From an uncultured Lachnospiraceae bacterium (GTDB taxonomy: Bacteria > Bacillota > Clostridia > Lachnospirales > Lachnospiraceae), in the NCBI GenBank assembly GCA_944381535.1, contig CALWLN010000126.1, forward strand, positions 23,392 through 87,391: a stretch of 64,000 bases of DNA, read 5' to 3'. This document shows, in pieces, positions 9,938 through 20,086 of this stretch. The notes under the pieces were generated by a model that was not told the origin of the DNA, ran no database searches, and was given only the letters and a program-made list of their open reading frames with translations. Position 1 is the first letter of the stretch, and the number at the start of each line of letters is the position of its first letter. The position numbers were made by a program, and so were the translations under genes.

Positions 9938-12667
9938 TTAGTCTTCATACATCCAATCTAATGTTTCCAGAAGTTCTCCTACCAGTCCCACCTGTCTTGG
10001 TATCAGTTTCTGCGTACTTTCCACAACGCCAACTACCGTAAAGGAACCTCTTCCAAAAAATATCTTATGCTTACCTCTTTCATATCGAAAGGCGTGAATA
10101 TCCACTACCGGCGCATTTTCTACCTTCATTGCCTCCCCATATACAACGGCCAGCCCTCCTCTGTCATCCGCATGGGTATCTGTTTCCAACTCCGGTACCT
10201 GAAGCCAGCGGGAATTTTTGTGCTTCGTATTCTCCCGGAAATATCCAATCAGCAGATATACATCCTGATCAAATTCTATCTCAAACTTGGCTCCATCCGC
10301 ACTTTCCGCCACTGTCATTGGAATCTGAATGCCGGTAAGTCCCTCTATTTCAGGTGCGCACGCCAAAATCAGACGGTCGTTATCAGTAAATATCTGCCCC
10401 CCTTTCTGCACCTTGTATGTAAAATACCCCTCGGTAAATACCCGAAAAGCCGCTTCTTTCAATGGTTCTCTGCCCGCTGGTTCCTCCACTCCATCAGAAG
10501 GAAATATACCGTTCTTCATTTCTTTCAAATGCTTCACAAAGCACTCATATTCGTGCTCATATACGGGCAAACACTGCTCCCAATGCCTGAATGCATTTCC
10601 ATCGGGAAAAGGAATCTTTCGCTGCGGGGTCTGCATACTGTTGGCATAAAAATATGTCTTTTTCGTAAGTTCTGTAAGCAATCTATATTGTTCCAGGCTC
10701 TCTCTTAGATATCTTTCCGCTTCTTCCAGAAGTGACAATTCTCCTTCAAGTTTATCATTCATCCCGGAGCGGTAACGCATTACAGCCACCGCCGCTAGCA
10801 CTTTATTGCCATAAAACATGGTCATATGATAAATTGCCTGTATATCAGTTATAAACCTCTCATATTCCTCTTTCCGCTCTGTAACATATGGCGCCGCATG
10901 CTTAATCATGGATAGCGCTTTCTCTGCATAAAAAAAAGTTTCCTTTACCATATCTACAGGTGTCTCACCGAAATGCGGTTTATGCGATTTTTCTTTTTCT
11001 ATATATTCGTCAAGTGTTTCGCCCGGTGTGGAAACAGATTTATAGAGTTCCATATTCGGCCGGTACTTCCGCGCATGTGTAAACTGTGCCATCGTCTGTC
11101 CAAGACTCATAGTCTCCCTGTTTCCCTCAGTAATACCAACTCTCCTTAATATTCGGGGTGCACACTCTCCTGCAGCTTCCATGGCATCTAATACAGCTTC
11201 CCCCGCATTGAGGCCACAGCCGAAATGCCTCGCAAACACATCCACCCAATACAAGCGCTCATCCTGCTCATCTCTGTATGGATTCCATGCATATCGCATC
11301 CACATCTGATACCACATCCAATCACGCTCCACAGCCTTCAGCCTGGGGGTTGACTTATCCGGCGCATACGGCCAATCCCAAAAGAACATGGGATACAAAT
11401 GCAGTCCGTTTCCTCCCAAGCGGGCAATTCCGGCCTGAACGCTTTTCTGAATAAAAGCAGGCGAACCATATCGAAAAGGTTCCAGATCCGCAAGAACATG
11501 CACATTAAGAATATGCGGCTGCCCATGCGAACTTAACTCTTTATGAATCTTCTGCCATTTACCTGTCGGTAAATATGTCGTTAAACCTTCGCCATTATAC
11601 TTCCACATAGTATAAAGATTCGAATACTGTTTCATCCCCTCTACTAATATAGGATGTGCGTCAACAGCATGCGCTCGGAGAATAATCGGTGGTTCTTTTT
11701 CCAGCCCCGCCTGCTCCACTCCTTCTTTGACCGCCGGCAAAATTGTCTTAAGAAACCAATCCGACTTATTCTGCTGCCCTTGAAGCGCCTCACCCAGGCA
11801 AACCATCAGTCCCACATTTGGGAACACCTTGATAAATTCTACAATGCATTCAAATGTATAATCCCTTACAATTGGCTCAATGTCCTTCTGAAGCAACTCC
11901 AGATTATGCTTGACCGCAAATGGATAAGGAATATGAATATTGTAAAACTTAAGGACTGTCCATATGCCCCTTTTATCACATTCGGCGGTAAGCCATTGAA
12001 AGATTTCACAATTTCGCTTATATTCTTCCTCCGTAACCTCTAGTGCTTCCGGATAATGTTCCAGCTTGATAAGGGACGAAAAAGGATGACCGCTCCAGAT
12101 ATAAAGTACGTTACATCGCTGGGACACCATCATATCCAGATACTCCTCCCACAATTCCTTATCATAGAACCAGGGAAATCTGTCGGGTGTTATTGGATAT
12201 TCATAAGTTTTTCTAGGGGGCTCGATCTTTGTAAGCTGTAGACCAAGTACAGGTCCCCTCAATTTCATAACCGGTGCATCACCATAATATAATTCGTGTG
12301 GGAGTTCTTTTTTTCGATCCACACGTTCTTCCATTTCTAGACATCCATAAAGCGCTCCTGTATCACTACCTCCGACAATCAAGAATCTTCTTCCGGACAG
12401 GGTTGCAATATAGAATCCTTCCCCTTCTGGTGCTTTTGTGTGATAAATTAGTTCTTCCTCTGCTTCTCTTGTACGAATCCACTCTGAAGCATTCCTGTCT
12501 GCCACAAAGATAGAAACCGCATCCGGTCTTACCACTTGCTGATACTCTGCTTCATCCATATGCATCACTTGGTAGCCATTTCTGGTTAAAGCTCCTTCCA
12601 GGCGGCTCAGACCATATTCAATTCTGTTATTACAATTTTTAGGTTGTACCAGATATACTTTACTCAC
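9938..12667 (-). CDS. putative glycoside hydrolase with GH67/GH115/GH20-like N-terminal and TIM-barrel domains
   Basis: The protein has 909 residues and no signal peptide. Residues 1-130 look like the alpha/beta domain that precedes the barrel in alpha-glucuronidases and hexosaminidases (GGSDTGALYGCLEMEERV). A TIM barrel follows, with the strand-like stretches NVLYIWSGHPF, GIWTVLKFYNIHIPYP, GLMVCLGEAL and LYTMWKYNGEG. A helical region and a C-terminal beta domain complete it. I do not recognise the exact family. An exo-uronidase acting on pectic side chains fits the fold and the locus. The start is GTG at 12667 with AAGGAG ten bases upstream, located inside the end of the preceding gene (8-base overlap), so translation is coupled. 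The acidic residues Glu and Asp in CLGEAL and nearby are candidates for catalysis only. Confidence 0.6.
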   Translation of the reverse strand: MSKVYLVQPKNCNNRIEYGLSRLEGALTRNGYQVMHMDEAEYQQVVRPDAVSIFVADRNASEWIRTREAEEELIYHTKAPEGEGFYIATLSGRRFLIVGGSDTGALYGCLEMEERVDRKKELPHELYYGDAPVMKLRGPVLGLQLTKIEPPRKTYEYPITPDRFPWFYDKELWEEYLDMMVSQRCNVLYIWSGHPFSSLIKLEHYPEALEVTEEEYKRNCEIFQWLTAECDKRGIWTVLKFYNIHIPYPFAVKHNLELLQKDIEPIVRDYTFECIVEFIKVFPNVGLMVCLGEALQGQQNKSDWFLKTILPAVKEGVEQAGLEKEPPIILRAHAVDAHPILVEGMKQYSNLYTMWKYNGEGLTTYLPTGKWQKIHKELSSHGQPHILNVHVLADLEPFRYGSPAFIQKSVQAGIARLGGNGLHLYPMFFWDWPYAPDKSTPRLKAVERDWMWYQMWMRYAWNPYRDEQDERLYWVDVFARHFGCGLNAGEAVLDAMEAAGECAPRILRRVGITEGNRETMSLGQTMAQFTHARKYRPNMELYKSVSTPGETLDEYIEKEKSHKPHFGETPVDMVKETFFYAEKALSMIKHAAPYVTERKEEYERFITDIQAIYHMTMFYGNKVLAAVAVMRYRSGMNDKLEGELSLLEEAERYLRESLEQYRLLTELTKKTYFYANSMQTPQRKIPFPDGNAFRHWEQCLPVYEHEYECFVKHLKEMKNGIFPSDGVEEPAGREPLKEAAFRVFTEGYFTYKVQKGGQIFTDNDRLILACAPEIEGLTGIQIPMTVAESADGAKFEIEFDQDVYLLIGYFRENTKHKNSRWLQVPELETDTHADDRGGLAVVYGEAMKVENAPVVDIHAFRYERGKHKIFFGRGSFTVVGVVESTQKLIPRQVGLVGELLETLDWMYED

Positions 12668-14975
12668 TGCACACGTTCTCCTTATCTTCTAATAAGCTCC
12701 ACTCTTTTTGATATGTAAGGCTCAAGGTATGATCTTCATGAAACTGAATCGGCAGCCAGATATAAGAGCAACGCTCAAAATTCTCTGTATTATGCCTCTC
12801 TGCCATGTGAATATAAAATTCTTCTCTATCCTCTACCTTGAAAATATAAGTACTCTGGGAACGGAACGTCAAATGCTCCTCATCCCCGATACAAGGATCT
12901 CCCATATCTTCCCAAGGACCAAACAGATTTGTCGCTCTGAAATACTTAGCCTGATTGAATGCCCAGGATGTCAGATCCGAAGTAATCATAAAATAATACC
13001 CGTCATGGTAGACTACTGTAGCAGCCTCCCTCCAGAAAGCCACATCCACTCTACGATATTCCGAAGTAAATGACAAATAATCATCACTCAGCTTCACAAT
13101 GTATTGACAGCGATCCTTTCCAACCTGTCTGTCATAGATAAAGTAGGCACTTCCGTCTCTGTCCTGGTAAACGGTACAATCTCTGACCAATCCATTGTCA
13201 TCAACAGGTCTGGAGTACCCCAGCCACCGATAGTTACCATTCACCGTTTCACATACAGCAACACCTGCTTCCGCAGTTCCGAGAGTATCTCCATGGTCTC
13301 CAGGATATTTCACATAATGGCACCATAACACATATTGCTTCGTATTCTTGTTATAAATAATTTTCGGACGTTCAAAACGCATCGGTGCGTAAAGCTGACT
13401 CTCAGGATCATAAGAGCAACACAAAATGGTTCCTTCATATTCCCAGTTATATAAATCCGTGGACGCATACATCACCACCCCCTGTGTTGTGGTCTGCCCG
13501 CCTTTCCCGTTCTTAGCAACTGGCAGAGGGCGCAAAGCCATGCCATACCAGTGGTACACACCATCCACATAGAGAATACCTCCGTCACTAGCATTGATAA
13601 TATTCCCATCCGTATCCCGCCACGTTACGAATTCCGTTAGTTCACCGTTGATAAAGCTATGTCTTTCCGCGTTTGCCCTCTTCAGTACCAATACCCAGTC
13701 GTTTGCCTCCCCTTTTCTGGCTGCCGGACTGGCCATCCATTTATCAATTCCTTTCAATGTGGTAATATAGCTGTATGTACCATCCTGCGGATTCATCCAC
13801 CATGCGTCCATAGGAATGTCACGATATCTTGACAAATTTAATTTGAATTCATCTCCACTATAATCATAACAAAACACGTAATCTTTCCCTGTAAAAACAG
13901 CGATTCTATGATAGCGTTCCTTCTGCCCAAAACAAAGGATGGAATCATCCGGTCTTCCGTTCATAAAATCCACGCTCTCCATTAATTCCTTCAGATATTT
14001 GAGCTGAGCGGAACCCGGATGATGAATCGCATCTTTCCAGGTCTCACGAACTCCATATGCACCACCTTCCCTGTTATCATGAAATTGCATAATACTATTG
14101 TTTCCATAAGTATGCCCGGCAGCACCTGCAAAAACAGACCAGTATGCGTAGCGGCGGATATCCCATTCTTCCCAATAAGGATTACGTGGGTTATGCAGTC
14201 CCTGTGGAATCCCTTCATAAGAAGGCTCTCCATCTAATGTAGGTTTCTGCCGTATATAGCCATGATCACGTTCTACATATTTCCAGTTATCCTCTCCGAA
14301 ATAAATTTCTTTCGCTTCGTTATCATCCCATTCTCCAAGATGTTCCTGATCATATCTCCGATGTCCGGACTGAAACATATTAATGTCCAGCCAATCCATT
14401 TCATGAAACCAGCGGGATGATGAGGTCCTTCCGAATGGATGGTATGCGATCAACCGCTCCGGATTATAAGATTTCAAGATTTCCGCCTCCCGGCAAAAAA
14501 CATCAAAGGCAACATCTCCTCGAACATCTCCCCCTAGAATCCAGATTAGATTCTTCCGCTTCTGAAAACGTTCCCCCAGAAACCTGGCATAAGTCTCTAT
14601 ATTGTCCATATTCAAAATACCACTTTTCACTAGAGAACCCCATGCCGGCAAAAGCCCAATGTATAATCCCATCTCTTCCGCAATCTGCAACACTTTATCT
14701 ACAAAGTACCAATATTCTTTCTTTGTAACATCCTTGATCTCGGTGTCCTGAGAAGGCTCTGCTTTTTTGTCCGGCAATTTGTGAACCAGAACCGTTAGGA
14801 TAATATTATATCCTTTTTCCTTCCGGTTTCTAAAATATATCCTTATATCCTTCTCATTCAATTTCTGCAACATCAGCCATGCAGTATCTCCAAGCCAGAA
14901 GAATGGCCTATCACCTTCCATGAGATATCTTCCATTTTCGCTCACATGCAAGTGATTCTTTTTCCAGTCTATCAT
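12660..14975 (-). CDS. GH140-like (apiosidase-type) and GH43-like bifunctional hydrolase
   Basis: The protein has 771 residues and no signal peptide. Residues about 1-345 are a DUF4038/GH140-type TIM barrel (RPFFWLGDTAWLM; LIWILGGDVRGD; LDINMFQSGHRRYD; TLDGEPSYE). Candidate catalytic residues are Asp197 and Glu250. A small beta domain (about 350-430) follows, as in that family. Residues about 440-765 are a GH43-type five-bladed propeller (NASDGGILYVDGVYHWYG; APMRFERPKIIYN). Family knowledge: the Bacteroides GH140 apiosidase cuts the apiose linkage that holds RG-II side chains to the backbone. Joining it with a GH43 suggests two linked cleavage steps. ATG at 14975 has GGAGG at six bases. It is the first gene after the regulatory element at 15084-15132, so it probably heads the left operon. 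Confidence 0.8.
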   Translation of the reverse strand: MIDWKKNHLHVSENGRYLMEGDRPFFWLGDTAWLMLQKLNEKDIRIYFRNRKEKGYNIILTVLVHKLPDKKAEPSQDTEIKDVTKKEYWYFVDKVLQIAEEMGLYIGLLPAWGSLVKSGILNMDNIETYARFLGERFQKRKNLIWILGGDVRGDVAFDVFCREAEILKSYNPERLIAYHPFGRTSSSRWFHEMDWLDINMFQSGHRRYDQEHLGEWDDNEAKEIYFGEDNWKYVERDHGYIRQKPTLDGEPSYEGIPQGLHNPRNPYWEEWDIRRYAYWSVFAGAAGHTYGNNSIMQFHDNREGGAYGVRETWKDAIHHPGSAQLKYLKELMESVDFMNGRPDDSILCFGQKERYHRIAVFTGKDYVFCYDYSGDEFKLNLSRYRDIPMDAWWMNPQDGTYSYITTLKGIDKWMASPAARKGEANDWVLVLKRANAERHSFINGELTEFVTWRDTDGNIINASDGGILYVDGVYHWYGMALRPLPVAKNGKGGQTTTQGVVMYASTDLYNWEYEGTILCCSYDPESQLYAPMRFERPKIIYNKNTKQYVLWCHYVKYPGDHGDTLGTAEAGVAVCETVNGNYRWLGYSRPVDDNGLVRDCTVYQDRDGSAYFIYDRQVGKDRCQYIVKLSDDYLSFTSEYRRVDVAFWREAATVVYHDGYYFMITSDLTSWAFNQAKYFRATNLFGPWEDMGDPCIGDEEHLTFRSQSTYIFKVEDREEFYIHMAERHNTENFERCSYIWLPIQFHEDHTLSLTYQKEWSLLEDKENVCSE

Positions 14976-15083
14976 ATGACTCCTCCATTTTCTCTAGACC
15001 GTTCCTTATAAGACAATCAAACTCTAGCCTTTTGTTCATTATTTTAATATATGCTTGTTTCTTTTTATAATAATGCATTTTTT

Positions 15084-15132
15084 GAAACATTACATCCTCT
15101 TTTGGGACTATTTTATGTTTTATTTTTAAACA
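15084..15132 (-). promoter_or_regulatory. copy A of the 49-bp composite operator/promoter element
   Basis: Read on the minus strand the element is TGTTTAAAAATAAAAC, 19 bases, then GGATGTAATGTTTC, followed by an A-run. The same two blocks with the same 19-base spacing occur at 36905-36953 and 50508-50556. TGTTT..AAAA recurs as a direct repeat 43 bp apart, close to four helical turns, as in paired operator sites. The distal block overlaps the stop codon of the GH95 gene. The proximal block lies about 100 bases before the GH140-GH43 start, and a TATAAA-like sequence is downstream. The likely binder is the PrpR-like regulator at 50618. Confidence 0.7.
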
Positions 15133-17297
15133 CTTAATGTAAAAGCTTGTCCTTTCTTTATCTTAACGCTATAACATTTTCGCTGGTAATATATTTTTCC
15201 TTCGTAATCCTGATAAGCCTTCAACTCACAGTGCTCCAATGTATGATTAGACCATTTCAGACTGATTTCTGCATTCCGGGGAAGTCTCAGTCCATTTACA
15301 CTTCCAGACTCCCATTTTTGAGGCAGTGCCGGCAACAACAACACCCGGTCTTCATCCGCCTGAACCAGCATTTCAGCCATGGCTGCAACAGCTCCCATAT
15401 TACCATCTATCTGAAATACATGCCCATTCCTTATAGGATGTGTGTCCATCCGATTCGGAAATGTGGATTTTTCCCACAGCTTCTCCAAGTTTTTCAGTGC
15501 CTTTTCACTTTCACCCAGTCTTGCATAAAAATTTACAATCCATGCGCAGCTCCATCCGGTATGTCCGCCTCCGTAATAGAGCCGTCTTTCCAATGTCTGT
15601 AAAGCTGCTTTGGCAAGTTCGGGGGTCTTGTCAACCGTAATCTGATGAGCCGGGCAAAGCGCATACAAGTGGGAAATATGCCTGTGTCCCGGATCCCCTT
15701 CCTTATAGTCCTTCCGCCATTCCATGATCTGACCATATTTCCCAACCTTATCCTTAGGAATTCTGGTAAGAATATTGGATGATTTATCTACTATCTCATC
15801 CTGGATACCAAGTTCCTTCGATGCTTTCAGATACCCTTCAATCAACTCTCTTAGTATCTGATGATCCATTGCAGCCCCGGCACATACGCTACATTTTACG
15901 CCGTTTTCTAGGTAATATGTATTCTCGGGAGACACCGAAGGGCATACGATTAGTTCCCCCTGATCCTCTATCAGAAAATCATGAAAAAACAATACTGCTT
16001 CTTTTAATATCGGATACATATCCTGCAAAAATCCCTTATCCTGCGTGTAAAGATAATGATTCCAGATATGGGTACAAAGCCACGCTGCTCCCATAACCCA
16101 ATAGCTTCCGGATCTGTTAATATCCTGTGGCGCACAGTCTCCCCAAATATCCGTATTATGATGGGCGACCAACCCCCTACAGCCATACATTCTCTCTGCC
16201 ACGTCATTTCCTCGTGGTACCATCCGTTTTAAATGCTCAAGCAAAGGGGCATGGCACTCTGAAAGATTACAGATTTCTGCTGGCCAATAATTCATTTCCG
16301 TATTGATATTAATCGTAAACTTCGAGTCCCACGGAGGAGTCATACTGTCATTCCAGATTCCCTGAAGGTTCAGTGGCAGACTTCCGGGTCTGCTACCGGA
16401 TATCATAAGATAACGCCCAAACTGAAAGTAATCCTCAGCAAACGTGTTTTCTTCCCCCTCCAGATGAAATGTCGTACGTTCAAACAGGCTTGTGTAATCC
16501 ATCACATGCTGCTTTCTAATTTCATCATATTCCATTTCCCGGGCTGCGCAAAGTTTCTTCCTTACCTCCTCTTCGGGGTTCTCACAATAAAAAGTCGTCT
16601 CACAACTGATATAAATCGTAACCTCCGTTGCGTCTTTCACCAAAAGATGCTCTCCCATAACACTTACTGTTCCATCCTTGACCTTCGCCCCCATTCCTAA
16701 CAGGAACCGGACACCTCCTTCTCCCAGGGCTCCGTCAATAAATGTCGTGACTTCATCCAGCTTTCCCGCATGATCATAAAATCGTTCCCTTCGAAGCAAA
16801 GCTTCAAAAGATATCTGTGGTCCGGAGGTCTTCATATGGATTACCAGCACACCCGCCGGAAAGGAAGATAGATATTCTTTGTGCATAGGATATCTCTGAT
16901 TCTCAAATTCAAATGTAAAGTTCTCTTCTATGATGCCTTCTTTAAGATGTAAACTTCTCTGGTAATCTGATACTTTCTCTCCAATGTTCCTGAATACCAG
17001 TTTTGCGTCAGCTAGCATTTGAAAGGGTCGTTCACTTTGCGGTAAGCCGGAAAAAGTATACCGCATCAAATCCTGGGCCTCCGGTATATGACCGGATAAA
17101 ATCAGTTCTCTTACCCTGTCAAGATTTTCTCTGGCTTCCGGATTTATCCGGTCAACAGGTGCTCCATACCATATACTATCTTGATTTAATAAAATCGTTT
17201 CTTTTTCCGTTCCTCCATATATCATGGCCCCCAGCCTTCCGTTTCCGATTGGAAGCGCTTCGCCAAAGCCATCTGCAGCTTTATAAAATGTAATCAT
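15126..17297 (-). CDS. GH95 family alpha-L-fucosidase / alpha-L-galactosidase
   Basis: The protein has 723 residues and no signal peptide, so it is cytoplasmic. The GH95 N-terminal domain is recognisable (GEALPIGNGRLGAMIYGG ... LNQDSIWYG). The alpha/alpha-barrel signatures NLQGIWNDSMTPPWDSKFT, NYWPAE and HHNTDIWGD follow, then GHTGWSCAW and FQIDGNMGA. Length is normal for the family. GH95 enzymes remove alpha-1,2-linked L-fucose or L-galactose. The Bacteroides RG-II system uses a GH95 for L-galactose, which would suit this locus, but the sequence does not separate the two. The start ATG overlaps the stop of the ABC exporter gene by four bases (ATGA) with GGAGG at five bases. It is the last gene of the central operon, and its stop codon lies within regulatory element A. 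Confidence 0.93.
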   Translation of the reverse strand: MITFYKAADGFGEALPIGNGRLGAMIYGGTEKETILLNQDSIWYGAPVDRINPEARENLDRVRELILSGHIPEAQDLMRYTFSGLPQSERPFQMLADAKLVFRNIGEKVSDYQRSLHLKEGIIEENFTFEFENQRYPMHKEYLSSFPAGVLVIHMKTSGPQISFEALLRRERFYDHAGKLDEVTTFIDGALGEGGVRFLLGMGAKVKDGTVSVMGEHLLVKDATEVTIYISCETTFYCENPEEEVRKKLCAAREMEYDEIRKQHVMDYTSLFERTTFHLEGEENTFAEDYFQFGRYLMISGSRPGSLPLNLQGIWNDSMTPPWDSKFTININTEMNYWPAEICNLSECHAPLLEHLKRMVPRGNDVAERMYGCRGLVAHHNTDIWGDCAPQDINRSGSYWVMGAAWLCTHIWNHYLYTQDKGFLQDMYPILKEAVLFFHDFLIEDQGELIVCPSVSPENTYYLENGVKCSVCAGAAMDHQILRELIEGYLKASKELGIQDEIVDKSSNILTRIPKDKVGKYGQIMEWRKDYKEGDPGHRHISHLYALCPAHQITVDKTPELAKAALQTLERRLYYGGGHTGWSCAWIVNFYARLGESEKALKNLEKLWEKSTFPNRMDTHPIRNGHVFQIDGNMGAVAAMAEMLVQADEDRVLLLPALPQKWESGSVNGLRLPRNAEISLKWSNHTLEHCELKAYQDYEGKIYYQRKCYSVKIKKGQAFTLSV

Positions 17298-19489
17298 TTC
17301 GTCCTCCTCATATCATTCATCATCAATTGAGCCATCACCAGCCGATAATATATTCCTTTCCTCTCAATCAGCTCATCATGGGTTCCGACTTCCGCAATAC
17401 GATGTTTATCCAGAACCACCAGGCGGTCTGCGCCCTTCAACGTTGAAAGCCTGTGCGCAATCGCTATCGTAGTCCTCCCGGCCGTAAGCCTGTGCAGCGC
17501 CTGTTGAATCAGATATTCACTCTCGGTATCCAGGCTGGCAGTGGCTTCATCCAGTATCAGGAGCTTTGGATTGCTTAAAATCGCCCGTGCGATTGCAATC
17601 CTCTGACGTTCCCCCCCTGATAGGTTGTATCCATGTTCACCCACATAAGTCTCATAACCATCCGGCGTCCTACAGATAAAGTCATGAGCATTCGCCATTT
17701 TTGCTGCTTGAATCACATCTTCATAGGAAGCATCCGGTTTTGCAAATCGTATATTATTTAAGATAGTTCCTGCAAACAGAAAATTCTCCTGTAGTACAAC
17801 TCCAATCTGGGAATGGAATTTTTTCAGCCGGATATTCCTGATATCGTTATCATCTATCCATAAAATTCCATCATCTGCTTCATATAAATGCATAATCAGA
17901 TTGATGATTGTAGATTTGCCGGCACCTGAAGCGCCTACCAGGCCAATCATCTCGCCCGGCCGGATGGTAAGATTAATATCCTTTAATACGGGTTGATATA
18001 CTTTATACCCAAAGAATACATTTGCAAAGGTTATTTTCCCCGCAATATCCACTTCTCGGGAAGTATCACTATCTGCAATCGCAGGCTCGTGGCTCATAAC
18101 GTCTCCAATTCGTTCTACGCTGGTCATCATATCCAACAGCTTCTTCGGCAAATTACTGATCCATCCCGCGTAACCGTACAGAAGCGTTGCATAATTTAAA
18201 AACTGCACAAGTTCTCCCGTTGTCATATGTCCCGACAATGTATTTCTACCGCCAAAATAGACAACAAGATATGTTCCCATTCCAAGCACGAATGTCAGGC
18301 ACGGATAAACCACCGCCAGAAGAACCTCATTGCTGCGCTGGATACGCGCAAGATCATCTGTCATCTTTCCAAAATAGTCGGCTTCCCGCTGTTCCTGTCC
18401 ATAAGACTTCACAACCTCCATGCCACTAATCACATCATGCAGCTTATTGTTAACCGCATCACTTTTCTTTGCCTGCATACGAAACCGCAGTCTCACCGTG
18501 TTCCGCATGATATAGGACATCCAGACAACAGCGGGGACAAACAGGATAGCCACAAATGCCAGTTTCCAGTCCAAAATAAACATATAGATACCCACACACG
18601 GAAATAGCAGCGTAATGGAAAACATATTGGAAAAAGTATCATTCATAAAATTCCTGATTCTTCCGGTATCCCTTGAAACCCGGTTCATCAGTTCTCCCGG
18701 ACTCCGGTCTCCAATGTAAGCCAGAGAAAGCAGCTGAATCTTCCGAAACAGCTTTATCCTCTGGTCGCTGCTAATCTTTGAACCCAGTTTCGCACACCAA
18801 TAGCTTTTCGATACATTAAGAATCACTCCTCCAGCCCCTAATAGAAGCATTAATCCAAGACAGCATACAACCATTCCGAAGTTCCTCTCCCTTGAAACCA
18901 GCACATCATCTACCAGCACCCTTTGTACTGCCGGACCTGCCATTGTTGCAAAGGAGGACAGCAACATCAACACCATGATGACAGCCAGATGCTTCCAATT
19001 GTCCCGGCATATCTCTTTAAAAAAAGGTAACATTCCTTCCTTTTTTCCGGCACATCTTGGACATATCCTCGTCCTTGGCAGCGCCCTTCCACATGCAGGA
19101 CATGACTTCTCATATTCTTGGCTGACAACTTTTATAGCACTTCCCTGCTTTAACAATCGCACTCCCCTCGACATATAAGCATAGCGCACATAATGCTTTG
19201 CTGAAAACCTTCCAATCAGCTCCTCTTCTCCGTCCCTCACAGCAATAAACCATCCGCAGGAAATCTGCGGTTCGCTGATCACATAATCACATTCCGCAAG
19301 CGGAATATCGTGGGAGATGTTCCCTTTCTCCAAGGTCAGAATCCGCCTGCTCGTAATCACGGTATATCCATCACTTTGATAATTACCCTGTATATCCATA
19401 TCCAAAGGAATACAATAATAGATTTCTTCTCCCTCCTGAAGCATACATAACTGTAAGCTATCCATAGATAATGAAAATTGTAAATTCAA
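17294..19489 (-). CDS. ABC exporter half-transporter with N-terminal PH-like domain and zinc ribbon
   Basis: The protein has 731 residues. Residues about 1-125 form a beta-rich PH-like region. A zinc ribbon follows with Cys130, Cys133, Cys143 and Cys146 (CPACGRALPRTRICPRC). Residues about 160-450 hold six membrane segments of a type IV exporter. The nucleotide-binding domain has Walker A GASGAGKS (519-526), signature LSGGERQR (about 623) and Walker B LLILDEAT. It shares this layout with the neighbour at 20087, so the two probably form a heterodimer. The start is TTG at 19489, decided by GGAGG six bases upstream; the first ATG is too far from it. The location between GH43 and GH95 genes argues for moving a sugar or sugar-derived product out of the cell. 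Substrate unknown. Confidence 0.88.
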   Translation of the reverse strand: MNLQFSLSMDSLQLCMLQEGEEIYYCIPLDMDIQGNYQSDGYTVITSRRILTLEKGNISHDIPLAECDYVISEPQISCGWFIAVRDGEEELIGRFSAKHYVRYAYMSRGVRLLKQGSAIKVVSQEYEKSCPACGRALPRTRICPRCAGKKEGMLPFFKEICRDNWKHLAVIMVLMLLSSFATMAGPAVQRVLVDDVLVSRERNFGMVVCCLGLMLLLGAGGVILNVSKSYWCAKLGSKISSDQRIKLFRKIQLLSLAYIGDRSPGELMNRVSRDTGRIRNFMNDTFSNMFSITLLFPCVGIYMFILDWKLAFVAILFVPAVVWMSYIMRNTVRLRFRMQAKKSDAVNNKLHDVISGMEVVKSYGQEQREADYFGKMTDDLARIQRSNEVLLAVVYPCLTFVLGMGTYLVVYFGGRNTLSGHMTTGELVQFLNYATLLYGYAGWISNLPKKLLDMMTSVERIGDVMSHEPAIADSDTSREVDIAGKITFANVFFGYKVYQPVLKDINLTIRPGEMIGLVGASGAGKSTIINLIMHLYEADDGILWIDDNDIRNIRLKKFHSQIGVVLQENFLFAGTILNNIRFAKPDASYEDVIQAAKMANAHDFICRTPDGYETYVGEHGYNLSGGERQRIAIARAILSNPKLLILDEATASLDTESEYLIQQALHRLTAGRTTIAIAHRLSTLKGADRLVVLDKHRIAEVGTHDELIERKGIYYRLVMAQLMMNDMRRTK

Positions 19490-19500
19490 ATCAGTCCTCC

Positions 19501-20085
19501 CTACAAAAACAAATCCAGTTTTCTTCGCTCCGATGCAGTCAGTTTTTCCACATCAGATATTTCAAACCTGTTCTCATCAATATCCATAATCAGAATACGC
19601 GTCTCTGACAAATGTAGAATGGCATTGCCGCCCATACGCACGGTAAAGCGGCATGCTCCCTGGTTGGTCACAACCTCCCAATAGGAATAACCAAATTCAC
19701 TCTTTATACTGATCACTTTTGTAATAACAGGCGTGAAATATCTGAGTTTTAGCTGCTCCCGCAACATGTTTCGGGTCTCGGAATCCACATCCCAGATATC
19801 CTTTACCACACCGATTTCCTTCGACCGCTCGTCCGCTGTTCGGATTGACAGATAGCGTTCCATTTCCCGAAACGGAAACATTCTAACCACATTTACACGG
19901 GGATAGAACTGCTCTTCCAGTTTCAGGCTTAAAAACCCGCCTTTTGTTCTGGAAAATTCCGCATTCTTTTTATTCAAGTAAAAGGTTTTCAGCATTTCCT
20001 CTGTTTCCTTTTCCATTTGCTCCAAGTCGAATTCACCCGGCTCTCCTATAGGCTTACCCTTACCGGGGACTTCCCTTCTTCGCAT
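19501..20085 (-). CDS. DUF1854 family protein, exporter partner
   Basis: The protein has 194 residues, is soluble and has no signal peptide. It contains the DUF1854 pattern (YPRVNVVRMFPF; KEIGVVKDI; LREQLKLRYFTPVITKV; WEVVTNQGACRFTVR). Family knowledge: DUF1854 proteins are typically encoded beside ABC exporters of this kind and their role is not established. The gene lies exactly between the two half-transporters. Its ribosome-binding site GGAGG is inside the end of the upstream exporter gene, so the three are tightly coupled. The first 40 residues are basic and charged and may be disordered. A role as cytosolic regulator or adaptor of the exporter is inference from position. Confidence 0.8.
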   Translation of the reverse strand: MRRREVPGKGKPIGEPGEFDLEQMEKETEEMLKTFYLNKKNAEFSRTKGGFLSLKLEEQFYPRVNVVRMFPFREMERYLSIRTADERSKEIGVVKDIWDVDSETRNMLREQLKLRYFTPVITKVISIKSEFGYSYWEVVTNQGACRFTVRMGGNAILHLSETRILIMDIDENRFEISDVEKLTASERRKLDLFL

Positions 20086-20086
20086 A

